From Atriophallophorus winterbourni (Eukaryota; Platyhelminthes; Trematoda; Plagiorchiida; Microphallidae), in contig JACCGJ010014959.1 in assembly GCA_013407085.1 (NCBI GenBank), positions 23,524 through 87,523 on the forward strand: a stretch of 64,000 nucleotides of DNA, given 5' to 3'. Below the pieces are notes generated by a model. That model saw nothing but the letters and a program-made list of their open reading frames with translations, was not told the origin of the DNA and did no database searches. Positions 1-13,400 of the stretch are shown here, piece by piece (the first letter of the stretch is position 1; each line of letters opens with the position of its first letter). Made by a program: the position numbers and the translations under genes.

Positions 1-790
1 GCGGAAAAATACAGTCTGCTTGTCGGTTGATTCCTAATCCCCATGCACCAAATGAGGATAGCAGACCATGGCGAGACGGCACCTTATTGACTGGGGGCTG
101 CTCAGCTTGATGCTGGCGGTGGTCGTCCAATGTGACCTCAAACTCTCTCCCACCGTCGAAAGTAACCCCAGGCGCTGAGCTCTACGCCCGTCAAGCCATA
201 GGTTTCGCTTCTGCTGCTTCCCGTGTTATTATCCGCAGAAGCGGAATGGAGTGTCCTCTTCATTGGTGCGTTGTGATGTACGCCAGGGCAGTTCAAAGTG
301 GAGAACTAGCTGTTGCCCATGCAGCAAGTGCTTCCTCTCCACGGCAGCACTGGAACCAAATGAACAGCTAGGGTGATACGTTTGGACAACGATGCCGTCG
401 CAGGAGCTGGCAGTCGAAGTTATATAACCGTCGAACTGACAACGGGACTCCGCCTCCGGATTTTCCTCGAGATTGATTCCTGTAGCCTTTTCCGTGATTA
501 AATGCAGCCACAAGGCAATGGAGGTTTTAAATAAGGTTATTCCTTTCTCTAGGTGGACCGCCTTCATGGACGTACTAGCTCCACCTACCCAAAGCATGCT
601 GGTTTTTAGGCGTCAGTCAGCCGCCTTCGCCCTTTATCCTGTCATACAAGCAATTCTGCTGGGTCACACAGGACCACGCGTGCAGGCCAGGAGCTGGACT
701 TGGTTTTCAGAGGCTATATGAGACGCGTGCCATTAGAGCAATTTTGGAATTGGTCGCGGGCTGCTCGAATTTGGTACGTGATCCCAATTC
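1..790. other. Unclassified GC-richer block, probably repeat-derived
   Basis: This stretch is visibly richer in G and C than the AT-rich LINE that follows it. Short open frames occur on both strands (for example 473-721 on + and 229-597 on -), but neither has a domain I recognise. It could be the end of an unrelated mobile element or the 5' untranslated part of the following CR1 element. No terminal repeats were found to decide. Confidence 0.3.
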
Positions 791-868
791 TTTGATTACA
801 CTTGCTCTGCTTATATTCAACGTATTCTCGTTACATATTTTAACTCAATTTCATTGAAATAATATCTG

Positions 869-2021
869 TTGAATCCATTAAATATTTCCGGTGTAAGCAT
901 GCACTCGAAAACCCTATTATCTTCTCGAATTAAGCTACGTAAATTATCTAAGCCTAGTAATTGTACTGTCAGATTAGACAGTGACACTTCAATTATTCTG
1001 AATAAACTAAAAAAATTAGAATCAGAGTTGTCAGAACTTAGAAACGAACTAGCAATATGCAAATCCAACTATAGTTCTCTAAAACCGCTCTTATCTCTCA
1101 TGAACTCTGATATTGGTATTGACCACGATATATTGATTCAAGCAAATAAATTTATAGAAACCATGAGCACTGAAATATATCAAAGAGAAGCTCGCTCGAA
1201 AAATGTTATCATCTTTAATATTGCAGATAACTTTAAACGATTTAAGAAAATGTATATTCTCGACATATGGCATCCCCACTGAATGTTTCACTATAGTTCG
1301 ACTTCGTAAAAATACAATTAAACAACGGACTCCTATTTTATTAAAATTTTCAGATAAGAGTTTTGCGTTGTATTTACTTGATAATAAAAACCTTTTGAAA
1401 AGTATACCTAGGTTCTCGGGTGTGGTCCTAAAACCGGACTTAACACCCATGCAACGAAAATTTAACTATAAAAAACGTAAAGTTATCAACTCCAATATTA
1501 GTAACAATACCTCAGATACCAACGAACAAATGCAATGTGAATCTGCAATTGAAATTAACTCTAATAGTTCCCAAAGTTCGACATCCGCACCTGATAATCA
1601 AGGTGTGAGTGTAACTCGACATCTGCATCTACGCCCGCAGCGTTTACCTAAACTAAGACAAACACGACCCTTCTTACCAAACCCTCCTACTTACAGAGAG
1701 GCACTAATCAGACCACCTCACACACAACGTATGAAGACAACTAATTATATAAGTGGTTTACCCAGTCTAAACAACCGTATTGACTCATCTCGTTTCTTAA
1801 TGAATAACCCCCTATCATATAAGCAACACTATCACCATTCATCACCTCCTCCTACACCTTTTTGTAATATTCAACCTTATTATAATTCATCTACTATTAC
1901 ACAGTATCCCTCTTATTATAATAATTATACTCCCCAAACTTTATTTTACAATCCTTATGTTTCTCGCTCCAATTATGAACCATACTTTAACACTAATACC
2001 ACTTTTTTCAAAAATACATAA
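869..2021 (+). pseudogene. CR1 element ORF1, frameshifted
   Basis: The first part (869 to about 1230) has a predicted coiled coil rich in Leu, Glu and Lys, then the motif REARSKNVIIFNI, typical of the start of the RRM-like domain of LINE ORF1 proteins. The reading then moves to another frame (open 1203-2021), which continues the RRM-like fold (TIVRLRKN, RTPILLKFSDK) and ends in an Asn/Tyr/Pro-rich tail. The frameshift lies between about 1203 and 1280. The protein would bind element RNA and chaperone nucleic acid. The end overlaps the start of ORF2 by 65 bases. Confidence 0.7.
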
Positions 2022-4907
2022 ATTAAATTTTGAGCATAGTAAACTTTCTAATGCACTCACCCCAAATCCTTCAACTTCCGACCTTTGTACTGTTCGTTTT
2101 CTGGTCATAAATGCTAGATCAATTATACCTAAAATCCATATACTAAAATCTTACCTATCTTCTAAACCTGTAGATATTATTCTTATAACTGAATCCTGGA
2201 CCCGTGATGATCACTCTGACTCTAAACTCATGATAACTAACTACCAGGTATTTAGGAGAAATCGCACTCTGAAACGAGGTGGTGGTTGCCTTATTTATGT
2301 GCATTCAAGATTTAAAGCTAATAGTATAACATCTTCGAATTTAACAGAACTTGAAGATTCACTATGGATAGAACTACCTATACTAGATCTTTTAATAGGC
2401 TGCATCTACTACCCACCAGGCTCAACTTCATATAATCTGAATACATTAACTCAAGCCTTCATCGAAAAGTCTTCACATCATGCACGTTATAAACTTATAG
2501 CCGGTGATTTTAACATGCCTAATTTAAACTGGCACGAACGAAGTAAAGTTAGCTCTCATACAAATTTTATGAAAACGCTTGACTTACTAGGTTACAAACA
2601 ATTTATTGATAGACCAACTAGAAAGGACAACATTCTTGACTTAGTCTTTACTCTAAATATTGATCCAAACAACTTACTAATATTGCCTTCCCCCTTTAAT
2701 GGGGACCATAAAATATTATCCTTCCACCTATCATGCACTTGCAAAGCTACCAATGAGGTCAAGACTCTTCACCGTTTCATCGATTGGAAGTTACTTTCAA
2801 CACTTATAAGGATTAAAGATTGGTCTCAATTCTTTCTTTCACATGATTTTCCAACTATATCCTCGACATTCCATTCGAAAATTATAAGTTTAATCGATAA
2901 AGCTAGCAGTTCTAGAAAACGCATAAAACAAACTAGGCTCGAGAAAATGGAAAAGAAAATGAAAAAGTGGTCTACAGTTGCAATTAACAATAACGACATC
3001 TTTGCTCGTTTACGTTCCTATGAACTATTGAGTGACCACAAACTCATTCTAGACCACACATTGATTGCATCAGAAAATAGAGCACTGAACAGTTGTGATA
3101 AACTAAAATCACTTAGCAGGTTATTTAAATCACGATCCGTAAACTCAACCAGCAAAGTAGATTTTATTATTCAGGACGAACTTATAATTCGGCAAATAAG
3201 AATTACAGACCCTATTACAATCTGCGAAGAATTTCTTAAATATTTTAATACTACTTACAATACTTCCATCTATGAAGATATGACTAGAACATTTCGATCA
3301 CCTAGTGTATTAAACACTATATGCATAAATCTGAATGACATTAATGAAGTCTGCAAGCAAACTACGTTCAGTATCAAGCCAGACATAACAGGCATTCCAC
3401 CCGCAATTTGCAGAATGGGTGGTGACGATTTCAAACTTCTTCTACTGAACTTATTTAACACTTCAATCGAATCTGGAATCTTCCCTCTAGAATGTAAACA
3501 CTCTGTCGTTACACCCAGACATAAATCTGGCTCCAAGCACACGGTATCAAATTATCGCCCAACTAACCACACAGCAATACTATCTAGATTACTTGAAAAA
3601 ATATTAAAAAAGCTATCTTAAATCACTTATCTCCAAGTTTCTTCTCTAAAGCTCAACATGGCTTCCTAAATAAAAGATCATGCATTACATGTCAGCTTGA
3701 ATACCTTGACTATATTACTACATCGATAGAGGAAGGTTCGGCAGTTGTAGTTGTCTTCCTAGACATAACTAAAGCATTTGATAATGTTCCTCATAAGATA
3801 TTATTATCGAAACTTGAATCATATGGCATCGGTGGTAATCTTCTTTCCTGGTTAACTTCTTTTCTTACTGATCGCACTTACTCTGTTGAAGTTAATGGCC
3901 GTAGATCACGCAGCCTACCTATTCCCAGTGGGGTGATTCAAGGTAGCGTATTAGGCCCCTTACTATTTCTTATATATATAAATGACATACATAACGTCAT
4001 TTCGCATAGCAAACTGTTCTTATTCGCTGATGACATGAAAGTTGTCATCACTTTTCCAGCTAATCAAGCACAAACTTATATAGCTCGACTAAACAATGAT
4101 TTAGCTGCACTTGCAGATTGGGCAAAAAATAATGGTCTAACGTTCTCACCAGCAAAATCTAATTTTATGCCTATAAGATGCACGATACAAAATAACTCAA
4201 TCCTTCTAAACAATGACGCAATTCAAATGATTGACAGCACGCGTGATTTAGGATTTCGATATTCTTCATCACTCACTTTCAACGAACAGATACGCCCCCT
4301 TATTACTAAAGCCAGACAAAGTATGAATACTATACACAGATCTATAATTCAGCCTCATTGTAAACTAGAAATGTATAAATTATTCACCATTCCTATCTTT
4401 GACTATTGTAACATAATATACACTAATATAAATAAAACCGATAGCATAGTTTTAGAAAAGATACAACGTTCTTTCTCAAAATCAATAATCGGTTATACCA
4501 CCAAACTATCCTATAGAGAAAGATGTATGCAACTGAAACTCGATCCTCTATGGTTTCGCAGACTTAAGCATAACCTCATCTTATTCTTTAAAATACTGTC
4601 AACGGATAATATTGAAATACGTTCGAATATTCATATACGGCATGATTCTAAATATAGCTTGAGAAACAGTGAAAAAACTATTAAGTTACCAAGGTTTCGT
4701 ACCAAAGTAAGGAACAGTTTCTTCTTGACTAAATATGCTAAACTGTGGAATCTTCTTCCAAAATATATAAGACTCAGTTCCTCTTTAAATGAATTCAAAT
4801 CACATCTAGCTTCATTTCTTACCGTTGATGAAATTCGCAATCTACTTAATCTGAATGTTCTACCTGATGATTTATATAATAATGGCATTCCTGGTAATTT
4901 ATATTAA
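1957..4907 (+). pseudogene. CR1 element ORF2: endonuclease and reverse transcriptase, one frameshift
   Basis: From the ATG at 1957 the frame encodes an APE-type endonuclease: VINARS, LITESW, the GDFNMPNLNW catalytic motif and a GDHK motif where SDH is usual. Reverse transcriptase follows. The first frame ends at 3619-3621 just after a run of six A (3607-3612). The frame one base back carries RT on without a gap, with AFDNVPHK, GVIQGSVLGP (Ile for the usual Pro) and the FADD active site, to the TAA at 4905-4907. The simplest reading is loss of one A from a run of seven. Nicking plus target-primed reverse transcription is the family's known role. Confidence 0.85.
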
Positions 4908-6829
4908 ATAAACGTTCATATCGTTCGAAACAACATTCTCTCGCTTCTGAGTTTATTCTCCACAGCAAAATTCTCAATCCGCACCAAAATGAAACTGGCC
5001 CTCAGACCTCAATCTAGTGAAATAAACCATTTTCGCCTAGCGGACAAGAAAACGGCTCATGGTCAGGAAAGATCAATCTATTTACAACAATCATAATGAA
5101 AAAGTTTGGAACATCAACAATAGGGATTCTCCGCGCATCTTTGATGGACCTTATCTATTGATCATCTGTGTTGCCGAAAACATTCTAGACTTTTCCTTGC
5201 AATAACTGTGTTTTCGTAATATGTCAGATCACGTACCGATTACCTGGAAATAACTTTAAATACCGTTACCTTTATATTTATTGAACCTTAAATTCCGCTG
5301 AAACAAATGACCTTAAACCAATTGTTTTTGCAAATGTACATCCAATAACCTGATTGTACAAAGCCTTTGGAAGTTATTGATCATGTTTAACATGCCTTGG
5401 ATTTCCAAGAATAAAATTAATTTATTTATTTATTTATTTATCCCCAAAACCGCCCCAACCGTGATAACCTTGGAACGATTTTAGGTGACGGCATACTTTA
5501 AAATTCATCTTCTAATAAGAATTTAAAAAAAATTTAATTAGGATTTTCTAAAAGTTCATTGTATTCAAGTATTTCCTTTATAGATTTGATTCGACAGAAC
5601 AAAAGAAAAAGCTTAAAATACTACATGATAGCACGTGTTGGTCGAAAGTCCTAATCTTCCATGGGCCTTTTGTTTGCTCCTTTAAATTGACAGCGTGTAA
5701 CTTGGCATGGTAAGGTTTTTAATCACTTGTGGGAATACAGGTATTATATGAGGTTGCTTGCTACATCTCTAAATGATTCAATGAAGAAATCATATTTTAG
5801 GTTTAAAAGAAATAATGGGGCTGCAGATATTGCATATTTATAATATCTGCGCAAATTTTTAATTTCATCCAATTTATATGTATTAAAAATGTGGCTCTAG
5901 TTAGAAAGTAACCTTTTTGAACCAGACCCCAAAATGATTACACATTAATAAAATTGAAACGTACGTAATATGTCTCATTATGTTTGCAGTATAAACATAA
6001 AGTGAACACATCCATCAATAAAACTTCGTGTTTAATCATAACGAACCGAAAAAATATATAAATTGGTAGTGATTGATTTTGAATACCAACATAGGAGTAT
6101 CAATTAAGATTGGTATAATTTGGCTTCCGAATATTGAATAATTAATTGATGATTTTCTCGCTCCAGTAAAATCTTTTACATGACGGTTTTTGTGAAATAA
6201 TGCATAAAATCATCTATAACTTCTCAACTTCATTTGTATTATGGTTCGAACGCGTTACGTATAGGTCGAATCGAATTATATACGTATTTGGTCTCACCAC
6301 CTTGTAGTGGATGGTGAGGAACGGATCATGCGACCGCGTCAGTTCCACTTATATAGACATAATTTTGACTTCGAGACAACCACAGAAGAAAGAAGACCGC
6401 GCGTGGACAAAGCGTATATTTTTATTAATGTGTGTGTTGACTATGTACAAATTGTCTTTAACAGTAAAATATTGTTGATTATAAAAAATAAAGAAAATCA
6501 TTGAAATTTGAGTGATAACGATAAAAAGAAATCGATTAATCAAAATGTGGCTGTCGTTAAATGAAGTGAAACGATAATATCTAAGTTAACAAGTTAATAT
6601 GATACATTATACTGTACAAATCACTACATAATCACTTAAATAATTCCCGTCAATTTTCATAAAATCAATGTGGAACACACAATGCTTAAAAACAAAATGA
6701 GTCACAGAAGAGAAATCCAAATTATTAATATTGATTATAACAAGATATCCATCAAAATCTATTGTTAGAAAAATAGCAGCAAACAGAAATGAAAAGAAAT
6801 TAACATTAATCTCAAATGAACATTGCGCG
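4908..6829. other. AT-rich stretch without recognised genes
   Basis: Apart from the ATTT microsatellite at 5421-5443, I see no coding region, RNA gene or element ends here. The first few hundred bases may be 3' untranslated sequence of the preceding LINE. The rest is probably the 5' flank or upstream intron of the FERM gene. No promoter element can be called with confidence. Confidence 0.4.
5421..5443. repeat. ATTT microsatellite
   Basis: Five to six copies of a TTTA tetranucleotide run. A similar run occurs at about 33386-33411. Such tetranucleotides are common as LINE 3' tails, but no matching upstream sequence between the two sites was identified. Confidence 0.8.
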
Positions 6830-7077
6830 CTAACCTGTCACCGGCTTGGTGGAAAGAAACCTTTTTCCGTTTTTCCCAGTCACAGCTACAATCACTGGGA
6901 CTGGCCAGGAAAACACATGACGTATAATCGCATACGACGAGGATATCAAAGAACAATGAACCAACTTTGGCAGTGGTGGGTGCTTCTTTGAAGCTTTCCA
7001 CTGACAGCAATTCTGGACGCTCGATTGGATTATCATCCATTTACAGTCCGGTGGGAACTAAACTGAACTGAACTGAT
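6830..7077 (+). mobile_element. Short retroposon with AACTG-repeat tail, copy 1
   Basis: About 246 bp that resemble 58497-58742 along their length: CCTGTCACCGG at the start, CGAGGATATC in the middle, GGCAGTGGTGG and TTCTGGACG later, and the tail aactgaactgaactga in both. Two diverged copies ending in the same pentamer microsatellite suggest a SINE or 5'-truncated LINE tail copied by target-primed reverse transcription. No polymerase III boxes or coding potential were recognised. Confidence 0.6.
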
Positions 7078-7295
7078 ATACTCACGCTGAGTAGATAAAA
7101 ATTCTAACTTCAAAAATAATAAAACATTTATTGATATTAAATATACCACGGAATCAATTCAATATGATGTGAACGAATAACCTTCATTCGCAAATAATAT
7201 TCCATTGCGTAATTTTGTTTGTCCAAGGCAATGTCAAAATCTCAAGGTGAAATTCTTCCCGAGAATTTAAACAGTTGGCTATTTGTTGCTCCGAT

Positions 7296-7469
7296 ATGCC
7301 AATCAAGTTAAATTTTAAAAGAACTCATCGGTATAATGTGTCAGCCAAAGACTTATCAGTTATACGTATTTTGTTACTTGACGGCACGTGTGTTGAGTAT
7401 ACAGTCACGGCATCGACAACTGGAAAAGATGCGCTTGAATATATTGCTCAGCGTTTGGATATAGAAGAC
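7296..7469 (+). CDS. FERM gene exon 1 (F1 lobe start)
   Basis: The ATG at 7296 is chosen because the protein then opens exactly where Pez/PTPN14 proteins open. 58 codons, ending in phase 0 before GTAAAA. It encodes the first part of the ubiquitin-like F1 lobe. An AG at 7273-7274 just upstream could be the acceptor of a 5' untranslated exon. Confidence 0.85.
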
Positions 7470-10400
7470 GTAAAATGATTTGTAAATGTTAACATTTTCC
7501 AGACAAGTGTTTTCGGTCTAAAGTATGAGGATTGGTCTGGAGATCATAAATGGCTATTTTTAAACAAATCTATCAAGAAACAGCTGGATAAGCTGGCCAG
7601 ACAGCCGGCCATTACCTTAGGTGTCATGCTTTTTATTGATAATCCTCAATTCATCCCTGACAATCAATTAAGGTGCGAGTTTTCTAATACGTCCAAATAA
7701 CAGACGTTTCTTCTACTTACAACTGAGACACGATGTTGCTACAGGAGTATTGCCAGTAACCTTGAAACTTGGAATCAAATTGAGTGCTTACAGCTTGCAA
7801 GGTGAGTTTGTGAGTTATCAATAAACGTTGTGTGCTCTTTCGTAATATAGCTCTTATCAATCATTTATTTTTAAGTTGATACATTTTTGATTCTTTTTTG
7901 TAAAACATTTAAATTTTTTCTAGTTAAATTGGTTGATAATAATAATAAAGAATTGTTAAAATTTTATCAACCGATTAAAAACGAAAACTTTTAAAATCGT
8001 TGAGCAAAAAATTTTAAAAAATCGTTTGGTTGAACGAATGTTTAATCGGTTGTGAGCTGCATGCTGAAACAATCGAAAATCTCATAACCCTACCATTTCT
8101 ATTTTCTTTCTCATAACTGTTTAGTCCTGGGAAACCTGATAGTTTCATAGCATACATGCAGTCTATGGCTGAGCGGCACTTTGTCTGGATTAGGCTTAAG
8201 CTTTCATACATTTATACAATCCCTTGTTTGAGTTAACTGCAATAAATCAAATTTCAAAATCTGTATACGTTGCATTTAATTATGATAACATTTTGTTTAT
8301 CAATTATTATTTGAAATATAAAATTTGAATTAGGATTTAGCTGTCAGGCAACTGGAAACATAAACAGCATATAAACAAATACATAAAAACAATACCGGCT
8401 ATAGAAGATACTCAATAGATTCTAGGATTACCATACTTTATCTTGTTTCAGTGCATTCTATTTTGCCTAGCTTTAAGTGTTGTTAATTGGTTTGTTAAAT
8501 AAAAATACATGAAAAGTATAACAGAAGTCACTGCCTATTATAGATTTCTAATGATTTAGCCATCAGAAATTATAAAATCCCCTATATTTGAATTGTTATG
8601 GTATTATATTTTTCGACTATATTATTTGTTTATAACAGCAACAGCGTAGCGCAACTAACTTGCCACATATGTGCTGTTTTCCAGACACTGTGATTACCAT
8701 GAATAATTTTATAAGAATAAAGTCCTGTGAAATACTTATATTCATGTTTGATGCGTTAGCGAACCTTAAAAAATTTTGAAATTGACAGTTTTCATGTGTA
8801 TTCACTGAAACAGTTGCTTCATTGAAATCATTGAAACCGTATTTTGGGGATTTTCATGGGCAGATCCATTCGAATAACTTCGGGCCACTTAAATGTCAAG
8901 TGTGATTTTTTCTCTTAAAAGTTTTATAAATTCGCTATTATTTAGTAGTCTTTCTGTGCATGGAACAACCTAATTTCATCCGATAATATGCTTCAGATTC
9001 GAACAATCATCAGCCTTTCCGCATTTCGTTTATTCTAAATATTCTACCTATGCCTGGAATTCTTGGCAACATCTTAACCTAAGTACACTTCACGTTACTT
9101 TTCATAATGTATGTTATTTAATCTAATCTTACAATGAAAAAATGCTATCAACAAATTCCTCCAGTATTTGTAAGACAATTTGTGTTCCGCGAATGGGGTT
9201 ACTTTACCTTGGGATTTTAAATTTTTTATTCAGTTCGAATTGGTGAGAAATATATGAATAATAAAGTATTTTAGTTATAGCTTCACGTAATCGCTATGTG
9301 CAGCGATGCTAACGTCAACACGTATGCTGCATGATGCAGAGTTAAACACAAAAGTGAATATTATAAAATTTCCATCAAACTAAATCAATGGATCCTTGAA
9401 ACGTTCGTTTATTTATGATGTCAAGAAGTTACATGAGATGAAATGCAGTGTGGTTATTTCAATATGAGATCGATGTTAGAAATTATTTTTTATTTAATCA
9501 TGTTGCACCATATTTGCAAACATTTGCCTTTACTTCATCGTACTATTTAGCACGAGATTTGCTCATTTCATTGTAATTCTTTGAAATTAACAAAGCTCTC
9601 TATGTATAATTAACGTTTTAATATTTCTTGTCGAACAAGCGATTATGAAATATGTTCACAGAAATTATTTAAACTACCACTTCAATAATATTTATTGATT
9701 ATTTAGAAATCAGATGCATTTTTGATCAATCACTGTTTCAATAACTTATTGTAGCGGATTTTGGGGACTTTGTGGACGTTGAGACAACGTTGAACAATTG
9801 GAAAGAGCGTTTTACGCCAATAGAAGTATGTTCGCAAATTATAATTTGGAAATTTCTTCTCAATGTTTTCATTTTATGCTATAAGATGTACAATATAGCA
9901 ATTCGACATAGAATTTATAAAAAACGCAACTTTGGCATTATTATTTAATGCTGTTTTGCGATTCCTACATTCAGATGATATTGTCCTAGTTATTGCCAAT
10001 GTATGAGATGACGGAACTCGTAAAAAATATGGTAGATGATTCATGCTATTAAATAATGTTTTTAAGATAAAAACGTTTTTGACGTAATAGTTTGATCCTG
10101 TTAATCTTTTGGAATCATTAACTACTAACTCATCTGCATCTCGTTATCAGCGATTATGATATTATTGTTAGCAATGTTTTGAAAATTTGTAAAGTGTGTA
10201 GCAGTATTAATATTTGATGATCGATTTGCAAACTTCTTCATAAAATCACGTTTTTAGTTGTCATAATGTTTTATATTCACGTCATTTCGAGCTTGCAGAG
10301 CTTAATGTTTTTAACTGGAATACCGCCTAGTAATCTGCTGCACCGTATTTCTAGCTGCTGTGGAAATATTTGATTTTCTATCTGTTGACATTCGTTTGAA

Positions 10401-13400
10401 CCTCAGGACAGCTGTCACCAGAGAAGCTTATGCTTTATACCAGTAGCTCGTTCTAGCTTTTTTCACACCGTATGTGGAAGGGGCGAGCCAACGTACGCAT
10501 TTTTCAAGCGAGTTTAAGTTTTCAGAGGCTGAGTCTGGTGGATTTGTTTTTAAGGCTAAGCTGTGAAAGCGTGTTTACTTTCGAGACACTGTTTGAAGTG
10601 TCATCTCCAGGCTGCGAAGTGCGGATACTGCTCTCAGTCACCGAACGTAGATCACGCATCGAGCGTGCACCTGCCACCAATTGGCCGAGTACCGTCTACC
10701 ACTGTGAGTACTATTGGAGACCGTCTACCACTGTGAGATCTTAGTTCTCCAGAAACGGACTCTGCGGTCATCATGAGCATTGGGAAGCATGAAACCGGCA
10801 TGCTCTTGTGATATACATCCATAGTCGAAATCTCCCAAAGAAGCCCACCTACTACAACAATTGGAAAATTACATGCCTGTTATCAATAACCAACATGTGA
10901 CTTGATTCATTGCACTGGTAACACTTCAAAACAATCAACTGTATTCACATCGCAACAAACATTTAGGTCGGCAGAATAGTGTTTGAACCCGCGTAACCTG
11001 CTTTCTGAAAAATAATTATTAGGCTGTGTAAAAATAGGATAAAAATTTGAATGACAAAAAAACATTATATATTTTTCACCCGCCATATTATATGTGTAAA
11101 ATCACTATATTTGTTCCTGAAGCTTGTTGTTGATATCTAAAACGTGCAGCTGTGTGCGTTGACATGTTTTATTTGATTGTGAACAAAACAGTTGTTTTTT
11201 AATATTAGGTTTTTGATAAATATTCCAGCTTAAGACCAGTAATCGTACTATGCCATTTGCATGCAGCTTTTATGTTTGACAATGATGGTTTATTTTCGGC
11301 CCTAAATCAATGTGAGCTATTAAGAGAGAATGTAATGAGCTTATTTTAATGTGGCCAGTATCCATATCCTAACAATCTTATTTACCAAATCATGTTTTAT
11401 GGTATATTAAAATATTATGGATGGTTTAACTGATTTTTTTCTCGGAACAGGGCACTTTGTGTGGAGCGTTTGATTTGTCCAGCGCAGATTATATCGAAGA
11501 TATATTATGGGGATACCTTCATCTGCAAGGCGTTTCACAAGACAACGCGATTTGGTACTTCTTGGATGAAATCCGTCATATTCCGCAATACGGTGTCAGG
11601 ACATTCCGAGGAATGGTGAGTGTGTTTTTATGTATAATTGATCCAACTGGCTGAATGATGGTGCTCTAGTTATTTTCTCGACTAATTTTAGTAATCATTT
11701 CACTTCTGATGATAATAAAGAGTTAGACTGCAACATAATTTTCCGATATGAAGATTTAAATCACTGTCTTTCAGTTGAGCGTTTGTGTGTCTGTTGACCT
11801 CCTTCGGTCGATGGATGTACATCACAATCGCATGAATTTTCATGTTCTACAGCTTTTTGAATGACTAAGCAGTTCTATTTGGGAGGAACAATCTCTCCCG
11901 CAGCGCTTGCAACGATGGTCAGAACTCGGTTGTAGGGTGTCCGTTGCACGCCGGCTTCATCTGCCTTCAGCAGCCAAGAGCTGTATCTGCTCCTTCCAGC
12001 TTGCGAATAAGAGTTCTGGGCATCTGCATTACATTTAGACAACAGGACATGAAAATATGTTCGGTTCATTCAAAATAGTATATCTCAAACTAATCAGTTA
12101 ACCTGGTAAGTCATCTTGATTAGTTCGTCGAGTAATTGTGACATAGAACTCGGTACAACAACCCTCAACAACACTAACGAATCCAAAAGTAATCTCGGGC
12201 TGCTCTACAATGCATGTTCACACTCTCCCGACAACGTCACCTAAATTGTTTGGTTCATCTCGACAGGACAATAAAGCAGCATGGGAAAGTATGCACGAAT
12301 TCTGGCTGTAAAATCATCACACTGACCTAGCCGATTGAACGCTAATTGCGTACTAATTCACGCGTCTTTGGAAAGATTGTATCTCCAGACTTGGACTGTA
12401 TATCTATCGTAATACGTGTGAGATCATTACAAACTTCGAATGTACGTCTACGCTTAAAATCGACCGAAGGACAGCAGTAAGAATACCCTTCATAAATTGT
12501 TCTCAGTTTACATTTTACCAATCATCCGTGAGACAGCATAACTTCGAATCATTGCTCCTAATGCCTGTAAACCGCGCGGAACGGACTAGACTGGATTAAG
12601 AGGTTCGTACTCGGTAAAATATGTCATCTCTCATACAAGGGGTTGTCGCTGATCGGACAAATGGAGAACTGGGAATTCAAGGGTTTTTGTATTTCGAACG
12701 TGAGATATGTTACTTCATCAATTTTACCGAACTAAACGTCTCAATTTTTGCGAGCTGGTCACCATTGAGTTAACTTTAATGTGAATTGCTACTATTGCTT
12801 CAATCCCTTTTGCTTTTAACCTACTGTACCCCGTTGACAAGCAATTCCTTCTTGGCCTGAATCAATTCGGTAAACGTTTCAGTAAATTGTTTTCAAGTTA
12901 TCTACCAATTGCTCGTTGCCCCGAACTGCATTAAAACAGCGCTCTTTGCAACGGGCATCATTGACCGGTATCCATTCAAAACATGTTATCACAACATGCA
13001 ATTTTACCAACCCTTATTCGCATAATTTTTCCAGACATGTCGAAACGAACCTGCTGAACTGGGTGTTTCTCGGAATGGTATCACAGTTATTGTCCTTGAT
13101 CCTGGACATCAGCCTACTGTAAATCTGAAGTAAGCTGGCATGCCGACGACATTGCCCAGAATGCGCATGCATGCCGCGTCTCGTTTTTTCTCGCTAGCAT
13201 TTCGGGTGTGCGTACGCGCACCTACGCACAATCCGGCACTACACAGATCGATTTCAGACCAACCCCATTCAAGCTATTGGCCGGGCACTGTCGCCCAATT
13301 GTGCAACTGTGTTACGGATGGAATGTGGGAATTCCATCCACCACTGGCAAACAGAAAAAATCTCCAAAGACGTGATTTTAAGGATTCATTGGTGCCACGC

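Larger units (their letters stand above)
869..4907 (+). mobile_element. CR1-type non-LTR retrotransposon, nearly full length, two frameshifts
   Basis: The order is ORF1 (nucleic-acid-binding type), then ORF2 with an APE endonuclease followed by a reverse transcriptase, the arrangement of the CR1/Jockey group. Both ORFs are long and nearly free of stops. Each is interrupted by a single frameshift, near 1230 and at 3607-3612, so the copy is young but probably dead. The 5' boundary is not visible. The 3' end lies somewhere after the TAA at 4905-4907; an ATTT microsatellite at 5421-5443 might be its tail, but this is uncertain. Confidence 0.85.

Noticed and set aside
132..721. Short ORFs at 132-371, 229-597 (minus) and 473-721 as host genes
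   Set aside because: No recognisable domain, no splice support, and they overlap on both strands in a probable repeat.
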